DNA of 49,208 bases from an uncultured Hungatella sp. GTDB lineage: Bacteria > Bacillota > Clostridia > Lachnospirales > Lachnospiraceae. Below the pieces are notes generated by a model. It saw only the letters and a list, made by a program, of their open reading frames with translations. It was not told the DNA's origin and did no database searches. The translations under genes were made by a program, and so were the position numbers. This document shows, one piece after another, positions 33,248 through 42,986 of the stretch; position 1 is the first letter of the stretch, and each line of letters opens with the position of its first letter. The stretch spans positions 1 through 49,208 of the forward strand of contig CAMTAF010000014.1 in NCBI GenBank assembly GCA_947066955.1, in the 5' to 3' direction.

Positions 33248-33736
33248 TTAATAGCCGAACTCCCCTTCCAAAGACTCGTCTTCATCAATCCAGCTCTGGA
33301 CCGGGATTGCGCGGTAGTTTTTTTCATCATCTCTCACATAGACGGTCTTGATCCCGGCGTTGATAATCATCCTTTTGCACATGGAGCAGCTACAGGAGTT
33401 GGCGATGTACTCTCCGGTGGAGACCTCCCGCCCGGAAAGGAACAAGGCGCTGCCGATCATCCGCTCTCTCTCGGCGCTGATGATGGCGTTGGCCTCGGCG
33501 TGGACGCTGCGGCACAGCTCGTAGCGCTCTCCCCTGGGGATGTTCATCTTCTGGCGGATACAGACTCCCAAATCCGAACAATTCTTTCTTCCCCTGGGCG
33601 CGCCTACATAGCCGGTGGAGATCACCTCGTCGTTTTTGACAATCACTGCCCCGTAAAGCCTGCGCAGACAGGTTCCTCTTTTAGACACCACATCTGCCAG
33701 ATCCAGATAGTAGTTGATCTTATCACGTCTCTCCAT
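33248..33736 (-). CDS. dCMP / cytidine deaminase family protein (ComEB-like)
   Basis: This 162-residue zinc deaminase has SVHAEANAI (His ligand and catalytic Glu) and SCSCSMCKRMI (two zinc Cys), with an extra N-terminal Cys (GTCLRR) and CSDLGVCIR as in dCMP deaminases. It would convert dCMP to dUMP for dTTP synthesis. Allosteric residues cannot be judged. It follows topB by 56 bases. Confidence 0.92.
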   Translation of the reverse strand: MERRDKINYYLDLADVVSKRGTCLRRLYGAVIVKNDEVISTGYVGAPRGRKNCSDLGVCIRQKMNIPRGERYELCRSVHAEANAIISAERERMIGSALFLSGREVSTGEYIANSCSCSMCKRMIINAGIKTVYVRDDEKNYRAIPVQSWIDEDESLEGEFGY

Positions 33737-33792
33737 GGAAATCCTCTCTTTCTTGTACTGTCTTTTGAGTGTAGGGGAAAATGTCTCATGGC

Positions 33793-36015
33793 CTAGTCGT
33801 CGAACTTAAGGCCTGCCAGGGCCTCGGCGAAGGCATTGTTGATGGGCTCGGCGGCTTCTTTTTTCTGCTGGTTCATATAGTTTGCCACGTCCCTCTTGGA
33901 CACACCAGCCCCTTCTTTCTTCCGGCGCTCCTGAAATGCTTTCAGCTTTTCTTTGTAGCCGCATCTGCACACAAAGATCTGTCCGTCTCCTTTGCCCCGC
34001 AGCTCCATCTTCTTGTGGCAGTTGGGACAACGGGCGTTGGAGGTTCTGGACAGGGTCTCCCGGTATCCGCAGTCCCGGTCCTGGCACACTAAAAGCTCGC
34101 TGTTCTTGCCCTTCACAAGGAGCATCCTCTTTCCGCACTGGGGGCATTTGTGATTGGTGAGATTGTCATGGCGGAAGCTACCCTCTCCTGACTTGATCTC
34201 CTGAATCAGCTCCGTGGAGTAGCTGCGGATATCTCTCATAAAAACATCTCTTCTCAGAGTCTTTGAGGCGATCCTGGAAAGCTTCATCTCCCAGTCAGCG
34301 GTGAGTTCCGGTTTCTTTAAATCCTCAGGCACCAGATCTAAAAGCTGTCTGGCTTTGGAGGTCAGGAAAATCTCTTTGCCCTTTTTCTCCAGGAGAAAAC
34401 TGGAAAACAGCTTTTCGATGATGTCGGCCCTGGTTGCCACGGTTCCCAAGCCCCCGGTCTCCCCCAAGGTCTTTGCCATGGCCTTGTCCTGGGACTCCAT
34501 GTAGGCCACAGGGTTTTCCATGGCCGACAGAAGGGTTGCTTCTGTAAAATGGGCGGGCGGCTTGGTCTTTCCCTCTGTCATGGCAAAGGACAGGCCTTTG
34601 AGCACATCTCCCCGGTTCAGCGGGGGAAGGTTCTGGCTTTTAATTGTCTGCCTTGAGAGTTCGTCCCCCTCAGCCCCAGGGTCCTCCTCGTCGAAATCAG
34701 CCAGGTCATTTTCATAGACCGCTTTCCAGCCTGAGCTGGTCACCACATTTCCGTGGGCCAGGAAGGTCTCTCCTCCGGCCTGGATGGTGATGCTGGTCTG
34801 CTGGTATTCGTAGGGAGGATACATGACCGCCAGGAATCGCCGCACCACCAGGTCGTAGATTCTCCGCTCATCGACGGTCATATGGCTTAGCTGTACAAAC
34901 TGTTCTGTGGGGATAATGGCATGGTGGTCGCTGACCTTTTTGTCATCCACGAAAAAGGGTCTGGGAGGCAGAGGCTGACTGATCAGCCGCCCGGCCAGGG
35001 ACTTGTAGGAGCCGACGGCGCAGGCTTTCAGCCGCTCCTTCAGGGTGGGGATAATATCCGACGACAGGTAGCGGGAATCGGTCCTCGGGTAGGTCAGCAC
35101 CTTGTGATTCTCGTAGAGCCGCTGCATAATGTTTAAGGTCTCCTTGGCCGAATAGTCGAACCGCCTGCTGGCCTCCCTCTGGAGCTCGGTCAGGTCGTAT
35201 AAGAGCGGGGCAGGCGTTTTCTTCGGCGTTTTTTTGATCTGGACCACCTGTGCCGTCTTCCCGGAAATCTCTTTTATAATGGACTCTGCCCTCTTCTTGT
35301 CAAAGGTATTGAGAGAGCGGGACTTGGAATCCTGCCAGGTAAAGGTAAACCCCTGCCACCTGGCCTGAACCCCATAGTAGGGCTTTGGCACAAACCGGCG
35401 GATCTGTTCTTCCCTCCTGGCAATCATAGCCAGGGTGGGTGTCTGAACCCGGCCGCAGGAAAGCTGGGCATTGTACTTGCAGGTCAAGGCCCTGGTGGCA
35501 TTGATCCCCACAAGCCAATCCGCCTCTGCCCGGCACATGGCAGCGTCATAGAGGGGCTCATAATCTCTGCCGTCTTTTAAATTGGCGAACCCCTCCCGGA
35601 TGGCCTTGTCCGTCACCGAGGAGATCCACAGCCGCAGAAGAGGCTTGGAATTTCCGGCCTTCTTTAAAATCAGCCTTGCCACCAGTTCCCCCTCTCTCCC
35701 CGCATCCGTGGCAATGATGATCTTGTCCACGTCCTTCCTGTGGATCTGAGTCTTTACTGCCTGGTACTGCTTTGCCGTCTGCTTGATCACCTCCAGGCGG
35801 AACTGATCCGGCATCATGGGCAGATCCTCCAGCTTCCACTCTTTATATTTTTTATCATAGTCCTCCGGGTCTGCGAGGGTCACCAGATGGCCAAGGCCCC
35901 AGGTGACGATGTAGCGGTCCCCCTCTATGATCCCGCTGCCCTGCCTGCCGCACTTTAAAACCCGGGCAATGTCGCGGGCCACAGAAGGTTTTTCCGCAAT
36001 GACCAGTGATTTCAT
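33793..36015 (-). CDS. topB: DNA topoisomerase III
   Basis: This 740-residue type IA topoisomerase has a Toprim domain (SLVIAEKPSVARDIARVL with E8; IATDAGREGELVAR with D104) and the active Tyr309 in VLTYPRTDSRYL. AEADWLVGINATRALT and SCGRVQTPTL are also typical. The C-terminus has two zinc ribbons (CPQCGKRM...CQDRDCGY and CPNCHKKM...CRCGY). It relaxes and decatenates single-stranded DNA junctions. The start at 36015 follows a terminator at 36050, so it opens a new transcript. Confidence 0.96.
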   Translation of the reverse strand: MKSLVIAEKPSVARDIARVLKCGRQGSGIIEGDRYIVTWGLGHLVTLADPEDYDKKYKEWKLEDLPMMPDQFRLEVIKQTAKQYQAVKTQIHRKDVDKIIIATDAGREGELVARLILKKAGNSKPLLRLWISSVTDKAIREGFANLKDGRDYEPLYDAAMCRAEADWLVGINATRALTCKYNAQLSCGRVQTPTLAMIARREEQIRRFVPKPYYGVQARWQGFTFTWQDSKSRSLNTFDKKRAESIIKEISGKTAQVVQIKKTPKKTPAPLLYDLTELQREASRRFDYSAKETLNIMQRLYENHKVLTYPRTDSRYLSSDIIPTLKERLKACAVGSYKSLAGRLISQPLPPRPFFVDDKKVSDHHAIIPTEQFVQLSHMTVDERRIYDLVVRRFLAVMYPPYEYQQTSITIQAGGETFLAHGNVVTSSGWKAVYENDLADFDEEDPGAEGDELSRQTIKSQNLPPLNRGDVLKGLSFAMTEGKTKPPAHFTEATLLSAMENPVAYMESQDKAMAKTLGETGGLGTVATRADIIEKLFSSFLLEKKGKEIFLTSKARQLLDLVPEDLKKPELTADWEMKLSRIASKTLRRDVFMRDIRSYSTELIQEIKSGEGSFRHDNLTNHKCPQCGKRMLLVKGKNSELLVCQDRDCGYRETLSRTSNARCPNCHKKMELRGKGDGQIFVCRCGYKEKLKAFQERRKKEGAGVSKRDVANYMNQQKKEAAEPINNAFAEALAGLKFDD

Positions 36016-36044
36016 TGATTTTGTTCCTCCATCTCAAGTTAATG

Positions 36045-36069
36045 AAAAAGGAGATGGACTCCCACCTCC
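36045..36069 (-). terminator. Terminator after the LRR gene
   Basis: On the minus strand GGAGGTGG, GAGT, CCATCTCC, then TTTTT form an 8-bp stem (one G-U pair) with a T run (36045-36069). It splits the hisZGDB-GNAT-LRR transcript from the topB-dus-hisA transcript. Confidence 0.8.
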
Positions 36070-36121
36070 TCTTTCCAACCCCATTATATACAAAATAAAT
36101 GTGGAAATCAACCGGAAATAT

Positions 36122-38083
36122 TCATCTCAGAATCTGTACATCCTCCCCCGCCTCAATGGTGGCGCTGATGGGATTCTGGCGTATATCCAGGTACCTTAAG
36201 CTTTCTGTCTGGTTGAGAGGGGAAAGTTCTGTCACGTAGTTGTTGTTGATCCCCAGGTGGGTTAGGTTCTTTAGGGAGGCGGCGAACTGGATATTGGTCA
36301 GCTGATTTCCGTCCAGGTACAGTTCCAGCAGGTTTGGATAGTTTGCAAGAAAATCCGTGTGCTCATCTAAGGACACGTCGTCATACCACAGGTCCGTCAC
36401 ACCTCCCGAGGACTGGACATAGAAATTTTCTTTTAACTTTACTTCCTTAAGCTCCAGCTTTTGGAGGGTGGGATTCTCTTTAAGCTTTTCAAAATCCAGC
36501 TGGAACATGCAGTTGTTGAGGTACAGCTCTTCCAGCCCCTGGTGGTTGAACACATTGGAGATGTCTCCCAGGATTTCCGTGTTCCGCTGGTAGCCGCCCC
36601 ATCCGTTCCCCTGGCTGGCGCCGGAGAAGTCGAGAAATCTCAAGTTGGGCATATTGTCGATAAATCCCACATCTCTCAAAGGAACCGCGTAGGTCCACAC
36701 GGAATAGCAGGTCAGGCTTTCTAAGTTGGTCAGGCCAGACAGGGCGGAGATTTCGTCGATGTTGCAGCCATGGAGAGACAGCTGCCGCAGATTTCCCATA
36801 TTCCTCAAAAATGAGACAGACACAAAGCCGCTCATATCCAGGCTCTCCAGGCTGGTGAGGGAGGACAGGTCTGGGTCATCCTGAGAGGTGCTCTTGTCAA
36901 TGGAAAGGGCTGTCAGACCGGTCAGCTGTCCCATGGGGCTGTAGTCCCCGACGGAGCTGTTGTCTTCCAGTTTTAGGGAGGTGAGCTCCGAAAGCTCCGC
37001 CAAAGGTTCCAGGCTGATGACCTCTGTGCCTCTTAAGGAGAGGCTGGTGAGACCGGTGAGGGACTTTAAAAATCCTAAGTCTCTCACCGAGGGAGATTCC
37101 ACCTCCAGCTCCTTAAGGCCCGTGAGAACAGACAGGGCCGAGTAATCGGTCAGGGGAGCAGGGTCCGCGGTTCCAAGAGGATCCCACTCCTGGTCTTCTG
37201 TGATGGACAGAGAAGTTAAGTTTTTAAGAGGCACCAGCTGTTTTAGATCAGGTGAACAGATATCCTCCACAACCAGGGTCTCCAGGTTTTCAAAGGCGCC
37301 GATCCCCTCCAGGGTCTGGGTTTTGTCAAGGCTGAGGGATAAAATCTGTTCCGGCTGCGCCACCATGGCGGCGATCTGGGAGATCTCAAGGCCGGAGCAG
37401 ACCAGCCCTTTTAGCTGAGTCAGCTCTTTGAGGGAAACCACATCCCGACAGTGGGTCACATCCAGTTTCACAAGCCCTGTGAAAAAACAGAAATCAGAGG
37501 AACTCCAGGATTCAGGCTCCAAGGTCAGAGTCTCAGCCCGGAAATCAGGGTCCGTGTAAGGGTCCTGAAAGCTGTACTCCACTGTAGCTGACTGGGAGCC
37601 TGGGGAGACGCTTAAGTATTTGATCCGGCTTAAATCTTCCTCGGTCACAAGACTTGAGGACCTGCCGAATATGGCTTTTACGGCGGACTCCCAGAGAGGA
37701 CTGGCAGCAGTCTGTGTGATTTCCCCCGTTTTTCCCTCCGCCCCTTCCCCTGCCGCCGCGGACACAGGCCTGGTCTCCTGCTTGGAATTCCCTGTTGGGG
37801 AACCGGAAGTGCGCAGCAGGATACTGGTGACAGATGTCAGGACCACAAACGCCGCGACAGCAGCTATAGCGGCAGCCGAACTCCTTGCCGGTCCGCTTCC
37901 CCGGACGGTTCTCCCCACATTTGCGGAGGCCGGCGGATACTGATGGATGTGATAGTTGACAGGCTGGTCTTCCTCCACCATAAACTGGCTTTTACAGTAT
38001 TCGCAGACCACGATTTTCGGATTGTTCTTCATGGGCTCTAATTTTCCGCCGCAGGAAGGGCACTGTAGATTGGTAATCTTCAT
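36122..38083 (-). CDS. Zinc-ribbon, membrane-anchored leucine-rich-repeat protein
   Basis: This 653-residue protein starts with a zinc ribbon (C8, C11, C27, C30), then a Ser/Gly/Pro linker, one TM helix (about 69-90, AAIAAVAAFVVLTSVTSILL) and a long outward part. From about residue 190 to the end there are many 21-23-residue leucine-rich repeats of the internalin type (LTGLKELEVESPSV, LTGLTSLSLRGTEV, LAELSELTSLKLEDNSS). The function is unknown; it probably binds a ligand outside and has a zinc-binding part inside. It overlaps the GNAT gene by 4 bases. Confidence 0.88.
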   Translation of the reverse strand: MKITNLQCPSCGGKLEPMKNNPKIVVCEYCKSQFMVEEDQPVNYHIHQYPPASANVGRTVRGSGPARSSAAAIAAVAAFVVLTSVTSILLRTSGSPTGNSKQETRPVSAAAGEGAEGKTGEITQTAASPLWESAVKAIFGRSSSLVTEEDLSRIKYLSVSPGSQSATVEYSFQDPYTDPDFRAETLTLEPESWSSSDFCFFTGLVKLDVTHCRDVVSLKELTQLKGLVCSGLEISQIAAMVAQPEQILSLSLDKTQTLEGIGAFENLETLVVEDICSPDLKQLVPLKNLTSLSITEDQEWDPLGTADPAPLTDYSALSVLTGLKELEVESPSVRDLGFLKSLTGLTSLSLRGTEVISLEPLAELSELTSLKLEDNSSVGDYSPMGQLTGLTALSIDKSTSQDDPDLSSLTSLESLDMSGFVSVSFLRNMGNLRQLSLHGCNIDEISALSGLTNLESLTCYSVWTYAVPLRDVGFIDNMPNLRFLDFSGASQGNGWGGYQRNTEILGDISNVFNHQGLEELYLNNCMFQLDFEKLKENPTLQKLELKEVKLKENFYVQSSGGVTDLWYDDVSLDEHTDFLANYPNLLELYLDGNQLTNIQFAASLKNLTHLGINNNYVTELSPLNQTESLRYLDIRQNPISATIEAGEDVQILR

Positions 38084-38652
38084 CCCCTCTTCCCTCCAGT
38101 CTTTCCATACCTGTTTAAATCCAGCTCCAGCTGCCTGTCAAAGGGCTCCCGCCTCACATGCTCCTGCTGGATCTCCACAGCGTCAACGCACCCCTGGGAT
38201 TCATAAAAGCTCTGGGTCTCTACGGCGGAGTGGGAGCTGATGTAGAGCTTGTCCGCGCCTTGGGCCCTGGCCCATTTGACCGCAAGCCCCAAAAGCTGCT
38301 TTCCTATCCCATGCCCTCTTTGGTCGCAGGATACGTGGAGGGAGGTGAGATCCCGGTACTGTCCCCGGGTTCCCAAAGGCTTCCCCTCCACAGAGGCAAA
38401 GCCTTTCAGCTTTCCGGCCATGAAAGCGCCGTACACCGCGCCGCCCTGATCCAGAGTGTTTTTCAGGCAGTCCACAAGGAATTCATAGTCTTTTTCGCTC
38501 CACTGATCCAAAAACGGGGCTTCTTTTACAACCCACTGGCCCTGTACCTTCCTCAGACACCGGGTGACAACCTGGCGGCGGTCAAAATCCTCAAACAGGG
38601 CCGGGGCCAGATGGCTTTTTTCGATTTCTCTGTACTCTATGGCATTTGTCAT
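38080..38652 (-). CDS. GNAT-family N-acetyltransferase
   Basis: This 190-residue protein has the acetyl-CoA loop DQRGHGIGKQLLGLAVKWA and the following ADKLYISSHSAVETQSFYESQGC strand and helix of GNAT enzymes. The substrate is unknown. It lies 12 bases after hisB and overlaps the LRR gene by 4 bases, so it belongs to the his transcript by position only. Confidence 0.9.
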   Translation of the reverse strand: MTNAIEYREIEKSHLAPALFEDFDRRQVVTRCLRKVQGQWVVKEAPFLDQWSEKDYEFLVDCLKNTLDQGGAVYGAFMAGKLKGFASVEGKPLGTRGQYRDLTSLHVSCDQRGHGIGKQLLGLAVKWARAQGADKLYISSHSAVETQSFYESQGCVDAVEIQQEHVRREPFDRQLELDLNRYGKTGGKRG

Positions 38653-38664
38653 AATAACAATCTC

Positions 38665-39264
38665 CTACAGGGTTCCCTTGGTGGAGAGGACGCCGGCGAT
38701 CCGCTGATCGTACTGGACAGCCTGGTCCAGCGCTTTGGCAAATGCCTTGAAAGCCCCCTCAATGATGTGGTGGTTGTTAAACCCGTCAAGCTGCTTTAGA
38801 TGAAGGTTCATCTCCCCGCCGTAGGACACGGCATAGAAAAATTCCCGCGCCATCTCTGTCTCAAACTCCCCAACCTTCTCTCTGTCAAGCTTTAAGTCAT
38901 AGCACAGATAAGGTCTTCCGCACAGATCCAGGGCGCAGAGAATCAGGGCATCATCCATGGGAAGAATCTTGGAACCGTAGCGGACGATCCCCTTCTTATC
39001 TCCCACTGCCTCCCGGATGGCCTTTCCCAGAACAATGCCCGTATCCTCTATGGTGTGGTGGGTATCCACCTCCAAGTCCCCCTCTGCCCGCAGCTCCACA
39101 TCAAAAAGCCCGTGTCTGGCAAAGCCGTGGAGCATGTGGTCAAAAAATCCGATCCCTGTGTGGATATCCGCTTTTCCGCTGCCGTCTAAACTGAGGCGCA
39201 GCCGGATTCTGGTTTCCGCCGTATTTCGCTCAATGCAGGCGGTCCGCTCTTTCATGTCAGTCAT
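38665..39264 (-). CDS. hisB: Imidazoleglycerol-phosphate dehydratase
   Basis: The start MTDMKERTACI at 39264 gives 199 residues, normal for stand-alone HisB. It removes water from imidazole glycerol phosphate using two manganese ions. Motifs FFDHMLHGFARHG, DTHHTIEDTG (metal His), GFNNHHIIEGAFKA and SILPMDDAL-like (SKILPMDDALI) are present. AGGAAGGAGG stands upstream; a second ATG three codons in is also possible. It is separated from hisD by palindromic repeats. Confidence 0.96.
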   Translation of the reverse strand: MTDMKERTACIERNTAETRIRLRLSLDGSGKADIHTGIGFFDHMLHGFARHGLFDVELRAEGDLEVDTHHTIEDTGIVLGKAIREAVGDKKGIVRYGSKILPMDDALILCALDLCGRPYLCYDLKLDREKVGEFETEMAREFFYAVSYGGEMNLHLKQLDGFNNHHIIEGAFKAFAKALDQAVQYDQRIAGVLSTKGTL

Positions 39265-39280
39265 TTTCCTCCTTCCTGAA

Positions 39281-39303
39281 AACACTTTGCGTTTGCCTTC
39301 CTA
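39281..39303 (-). repeat. Partial intercistronic repeat before hisB
   Basis: Only the CACTTTGCGTTTGCCTTCCT end of the unit is left, joined by TGTTCAAGG to the full copy at 39312, the same spacer as between the two copies at 29.4-29.5 kb. Confidence 0.65.
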
Positions 39304-39311
39304 CTGTTCAA

Positions 39312-39392
39312 GGAAACGGCACGCGCCGCATTCGCGGCACCTGCCAGGTCGTAGGAAGGCATCCTAAAAACGCTTACGCGTTTGCCTTCCTA
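39312..39392 (-). repeat. Intercistronic palindromic repeat between hisD and hisB
   Basis: A full copy of the his-region unit. On the minus strand its first bases include the TAG stop codon of hisD (TAGGAAGGC), so it follows the gene without a gap. Confidence 0.8.
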
Positions 39393-40679
39393 CTCAAACC
39401 GCACCTTGATGGAATTGGCGTGGGCGGTTAAATGCTCTGCCTTGGCAAAGGCGATGATGTCCTTGTGGACAGACTCCAGGGCCTCCCTGGAGTAGTAGAT
39501 GATGCTGGACTTCTTGATAAAGTCGTCTACCCCCAGAGGGGAGAAGAACTTTGCTGTGCCGTTGGTGGGCAGAACATGGTTGGGGCCCGCAAAGTAGTCT
39601 CCCAATGGTTCTGAGCTGTACTCGCCGATAAAGATGGCACCCGCGTTCTGGATCCTGGTCATCACCTCAAAGGGATTTCTGGTAACAATCTCCAGATGTT
39701 CCGACGCAATGGCGTTGGCGGTGTCGATGGCCTCCTCCATGGTGTCGGCTACCAGGATATACCCGTAATTTTCCAGGGATTTTTCCAGGATGTCCTTTCT
39801 GGACAGCTCCTTCACAAAGCGGTCCGCCTCAGCAGACACCTGGGCGGCCAGCTCCGGGCTGGTGGTTACCAATATGGCGGAAGCCAGCTCGTCGTGTTCG
39901 GCCTGGGAGAGAAGATCCGCGGCCACGAAGCGGGGGTTGGCCGTCTCATCCGCAAGGACCAGGATCTCGCTGGGCCCGGCGATGCTGTCGATGCTCACAT
40001 GGCCGTAGACCGCTTTTTTTGCCAGGGCCACGAAAATATTGCCGGGGCCCACGATCTTGTTGACCCTGGGGATAGACTCTGTGCCAAAGGCAAGGGCGGC
40101 GATGGCCTGGGCTCCGCCCACTTTGTAAACTTCCGTGGCGCCAGCCAAGCAGGCTGCTGTCAGAGTGACGGGATCCACTTTTCCGTCTTTTCCGGGGGGC
40201 GTCACCATGACGATCCTCTTTACTCCTGCCACCTCGGCGGGAATAATATTCATGAGCACCGAGGAGGGATAGGCAGCTTTGCCGCCAGGCACATAGACAC
40301 CTACGCTTTCCAGGGCCGTAATCTTCTGGCCCAGAATTGTTCCGTCTGGCTGGCTGTCAAACCAGCTGCGGCGCACCTGCATCTGATGATATCTGCGGAT
40401 ATTGTTCATCGACTTTTTCATGACCTCAAGAAGCCCTGAATCCACGGACTTTAAGGCCTCTTCAATCTCCGCCTCCGTGACCCGGATGGTTTCTTTGGTG
40501 ATCTGGGCCTTGTCAAATTTCTTTGTGTAGGCGAACACGGCCTCATCCTTCTTTTCTTTTACCGTGTCCACGATCTCCTGGACCACAGCCCCGTAGCTGT
40601 CATAATTGTTGGGATCCCTTTTCAAAAGATCTGACAGGATATTTTCTCTGGCGGCATGGTCTAACTTGATGATTCTCAT
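39390..40679 (-). CDS. hisD: Histidinol dehydrogenase
   Basis: This 429-residue zinc enzyme makes histidine from histidinol in two NAD-dependent oxidations. Family signatures are present: [75 protein letters not shown] (zinc Gln/His), and SEHLEIV with [18 protein letters not shown]. The start overlaps the hisG stop by 4 bases (ATGA). Intact. Confidence 0.97.
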   Translation of the reverse strand: MRIIKLDHAARENILSDLLKRDPNNYDSYGAVVQEIVDTVKEKKDEAVFAYTKKFDKAQITKETIRVTEAEIEEALKSVDSGLLEVMKKSMNNIRRYHQMQVRRSWFDSQPDGTILGQKITALESVGVYVPGGKAAYPSSVLMNIIPAEVAGVKRIVMVTPPGKDGKVDPVTLTAACLAGATEVYKVGGAQAIAALAFGTESIPRVNKIVGPGNIFVALAKKAVYGHVSIDSIAGPSEILVLADETANPRFVAADLLSQAEHDELASAILVTTSPELAAQVSAEADRFVKELSRKDILEKSLENYGYILVADTMEEAIDTANAIASEHLEIVTRNPFEVMTRIQNAGAIFIGEYSSEPLGDYFAGPNHVLPTNGTAKFFSPLGVDDFIKKSSIIYYSREALESVHKDIIAFAKAEHLTAHANSIKVRFE

Positions 40680-41326
40680 GGCTGTTCCTCCTGAAGTAAG
40701 TTTTTTAAATCTCTGATCAATCTGGTTACCCGCTGATTTTCTCTCTTCATGCTCACCTGGTTGACGATGACCCGGGCGGACAGAGGACAGATCTCTTCCA
40801 GAACGGCAAGGCCGTTTTCCCGAAGGGTGGATCCGGTCTCTACGATGTCCACGATGACTTCTGAAAGTCCCACCAGAGGCGCCAGCTCAATGGACCCGTT
40901 GAGTTTGATGATCTCTACGGTCTGGTGCTTTTTATTATAAAAATAATCTTTTGCAATGCCGGGATATTTTGTGGCTACCCGGATCAGCTCGTGGTGTTTG
41001 AGAAGCTCTCTGGCAGATTCCGGTCCGCAGACACACATGCGGCATCTTCCGAAGCCTAAGTCTATGACCTCATAGAGTTTCCGCCCCTCCTCCAGGATGG
41101 TATCCTTGCCGCAGATGCCTATGTCGGCTGCCCCGTACTCCACGTAGGTGGGCACGTCGTTGGCCTTGGCCAGGAAGAAGCGCACGCCCAGATCCTCATT
41201 GACAAAGATGAGTTTCCTAGAGGTCTTGTCTTTCATCTCTTCACAGGTGATCCCTACCTGCTCTAAAAGCTCCAGGGTCTTGTAGGCCAGGCGTCCCTTG
41301 GTCAGAGCGATGGTTAAGTATCTCAT
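40676..41326 (-). CDS. hisG: ATP phosphoribosyltransferase, short catalytic form
   Basis: The start [13 protein letters not shown] at 41326 gives 216 residues, the short HisG type that needs HisZ. It starts histidine synthesis by joining ATP and [23 protein letters not shown] and [16 protein letters not shown] (PRPP loop) are clear. It overlaps hisZ and hisD by 4 bases each, so the three are coupled. Feedback control by histidine would act through HisZ. Confidence 0.97.
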   Translation of the reverse strand: MRYLTIALTKGRLAYKTLELLEQVGITCEEMKDKTSRKLIFVNEDLGVRFFLAKANDVPTYVEYGAADIGICGKDTILEEGRKLYEVIDLGFGRCRMCVCGPESARELLKHHELIRVATKYPGIAKDYFYNKKHQTVEIIKLNGSIELAPLVGLSEVIVDIVETGSTLRENGLAVLEEICPLSARVIVNQVSMKRENQRVTRLIRDLKNLLQEEQP

Positions 41327-42549
41327 AGGCTTCCTCCTTCCAAAAGGCAGACAGAACTTCCGTCTCCCTTCACCCACGATGCCTTCTTAAATCCTTTTTT
41401 TGTGGCAAAATCCCTGTATTCTGCCAGGCTGATCCTGGAAGATCTTCTTATGAGGACTGTCTTGTTTCCCTGCTGTCTCAGCCGACAGGCCGTCTCCACG
41501 GCTTGATTCTGGGCTTCCGGGTCGTAGAGCATCATAATCTGTTCCGGCTCTGCTGTCACTTCCACCTTCTGTCTCTCCATGGCCAGCATCAGCTGGTCAA
41601 TGATAATGGCGAAACCCACGGCAGGTACGTCCTTGCCGAACTGCACAAGGAGCTTGTCGTACCGTCCGCCGTTAACGATGTACTCTCCTGTACCGTAGGT
41701 GTAGGCTTTGAAAATGATGCCGGTGTAGTATTGGTACTTGCTGAGCATGCCCAGGTCATAGGATACGTAATCCGCCAGGCCGTAAGATTCCAGAATAGCC
41801 TGTATCTTCTCCAGCCGCTCAATAGCTTTCCTGGAGCGCTGGTTGGTCACCATGGATTTTACGGTTCCCAACTGGTCCAGGCTTCCGAACAGCTCCGGAA
41901 GCTTGAGGAACAGGGCGCGCAGAGACTGTGATATATGCTGCCTGGAGATCAGCTCCTCCACGCCGAAATAGTTTTTATTTTCGATCAGCTCCCGGAGAGT
42001 TTCCCGGGTCTCCTGGTCCATGCCCGCTTCCTCGGTCAGGCCTCTGAAAAAATCCACCTGTCCCAGCTCCACCTGGAATTCTCTAAGACCAGAGGCCTTC
42101 AGCGCGTCGATGACCATGGCGATCACCTCCGCGTCGGCGCTGCTTGCGTCATCCCCGATGAGTTCAACGCCTGTCTGAGTAACCTCTTTCTGACGCCCCT
42201 GATAGCTGGAATTGTTGGTGAAGGTCCTCTCCCGGTAGCAAAGCCTTACGGGGACAGACTCCTCAAAAAAATATTTTCCCACACAGCGGGCAATGGCCGG
42301 GGTCATGTCGGGCCGAAGGACCAGAGTGTTGTTATCCCGGTCGAAAAATTTGAACATTTCCTGGGAAGTGACGCTTCCCCTCTCTTTATTAAAAATATCG
42401 AAATACTCAAAGGTAGGAGTCTCGATATCCTCATACCCGTACAGATGGAAAACATGACTGATCTTTTCCTGCACCGCCAGCTTTCCGGCGCACTCTCTGC
42501 CGTAGACATCCCGGACTCCTTCCGGAGTATGTAATAAATTTGCCGCCAT
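41323..42549 (-). CDS. hisZ: HisZ, regulatory subunit of ATP phosphoribosyltransferase
   Basis: This 408-residue protein is related to histidyl-tRNA synthetase but lacks its anticodon-binding and full catalytic role. It has [56 protein letters not shown] and [22 protein letters not shown]. It pairs with short HisG and binds histidine. It is the first gene of the hisZGD run; a hairpin (42594-42615) lies upstream. Confidence 0.95.
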   Translation of the reverse strand: MAANLLHTPEGVRDVYGRECAGKLAVQEKISHVFHLYGYEDIETPTFEYFDIFNKERGSVTSQEMFKFFDRDNNTLVLRPDMTPAIARCVGKYFFEESVPVRLCYRERTFTNNSSYQGRQKEVTQTGVELIGDDASSADAEVIAMVIDALKASGLREFQVELGQVDFFRGLTEEAGMDQETRETLRELIENKNYFGVEELISRQHISQSLRALFLKLPELFGSLDQLGTVKSMVTNQRSRKAIERLEKIQAILESYGLADYVSYDLGMLSKYQYYTGIIFKAYTYGTGEYIVNGGRYDKLLVQFGKDVPAVGFAIIIDQLMLAMERQKVEVTAEPEQIMMLYDPEAQNQAVETACRLRQQGNKTVLIRRSSRISLAEYRDFATKKGFKKASWVKGDGSSVCLLEGGSL

Positions 42550-42593
42550 AGTGGTCTCCTGTCTTTTTCTATGATATGAAAAAGGGCCGCCGC

Positions 42594-42615
42594 GGCGCAG
42601 ATTCCGCTCTGCGCC
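42594..42615 (-). terminator. Hairpin between the HPr-like gene and hisZ
   Basis: GGCGCAGA (42594-42601) and TCTGCGCC (42608-42615) form a perfect 8-bp stem; on the minus strand GCGGCGGCCCTTTTT follows. It may end the HPr-like transcript. No T-box specifier or antiterminator bulge is visible in the 97-base gap. Confidence 0.5.
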
Positions 42616-42646
42616 ACAGCAACCCCAAAATTGTTCAAATCAAAGA

Positions 42647-42913
42647 TTACATCTCTCCTAAGCCGCTCTCAATGGCCTTGGAGATGGTCTCCATAGCATC
42701 CGCCTCGTCCTCGCCATCACAGATCAGATTGATCTCGGTTCCGCACTTGATGCCTGCTGCCATAACGTTGAGAACGCTCTTGGCGATAACCCTCTTCTCA
42801 CCGCACTCAATGATGACATCACATTTGAACTTCATGGCTGTCTGGGATAAAACCCCCGCTGGTCTTAAATGAAGACCTGATGGATTCACTACAGTTAATG
42901 TCTTTGAAAGCAT
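42647..42913 (-). CDS. HPr-family phosphocarrier protein
   Basis: This 88-residue protein has the HPr phosphate-accepting His in NPSGLHLRPAGVL (H15; the usual Ala after it is Leu) and the regulatory Ser in AKSVLNVMAAGIKCG (Ser46). It would carry phosphate in the PTS or act as a Crh-like regulator. No ptsI is next to it, so it may be an extra HPr. Confidence 0.88.
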   Translation of the reverse strand: MLSKTLTVVNPSGLHLRPAGVLSQTAMKFKCDVIIECGEKRVIAKSVLNVMAAGIKCGTEINLICDGEDEADAMETISKAIESGLGEM

Positions 42914-42986
42914 AATATCATTCTCCTTCTTATCCTTATTTTTGTTACAACCCTCATCTAAAGTTTAGTACAATTTACCAGCGATG

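Noticed and set aside
42550..42646. T-box or histidine attenuator before hisZ
   Set aside because: Only 97 bases are available, with one simple hairpin. No T-box consensus, specifier loop or His-rich leader peptide is visible.
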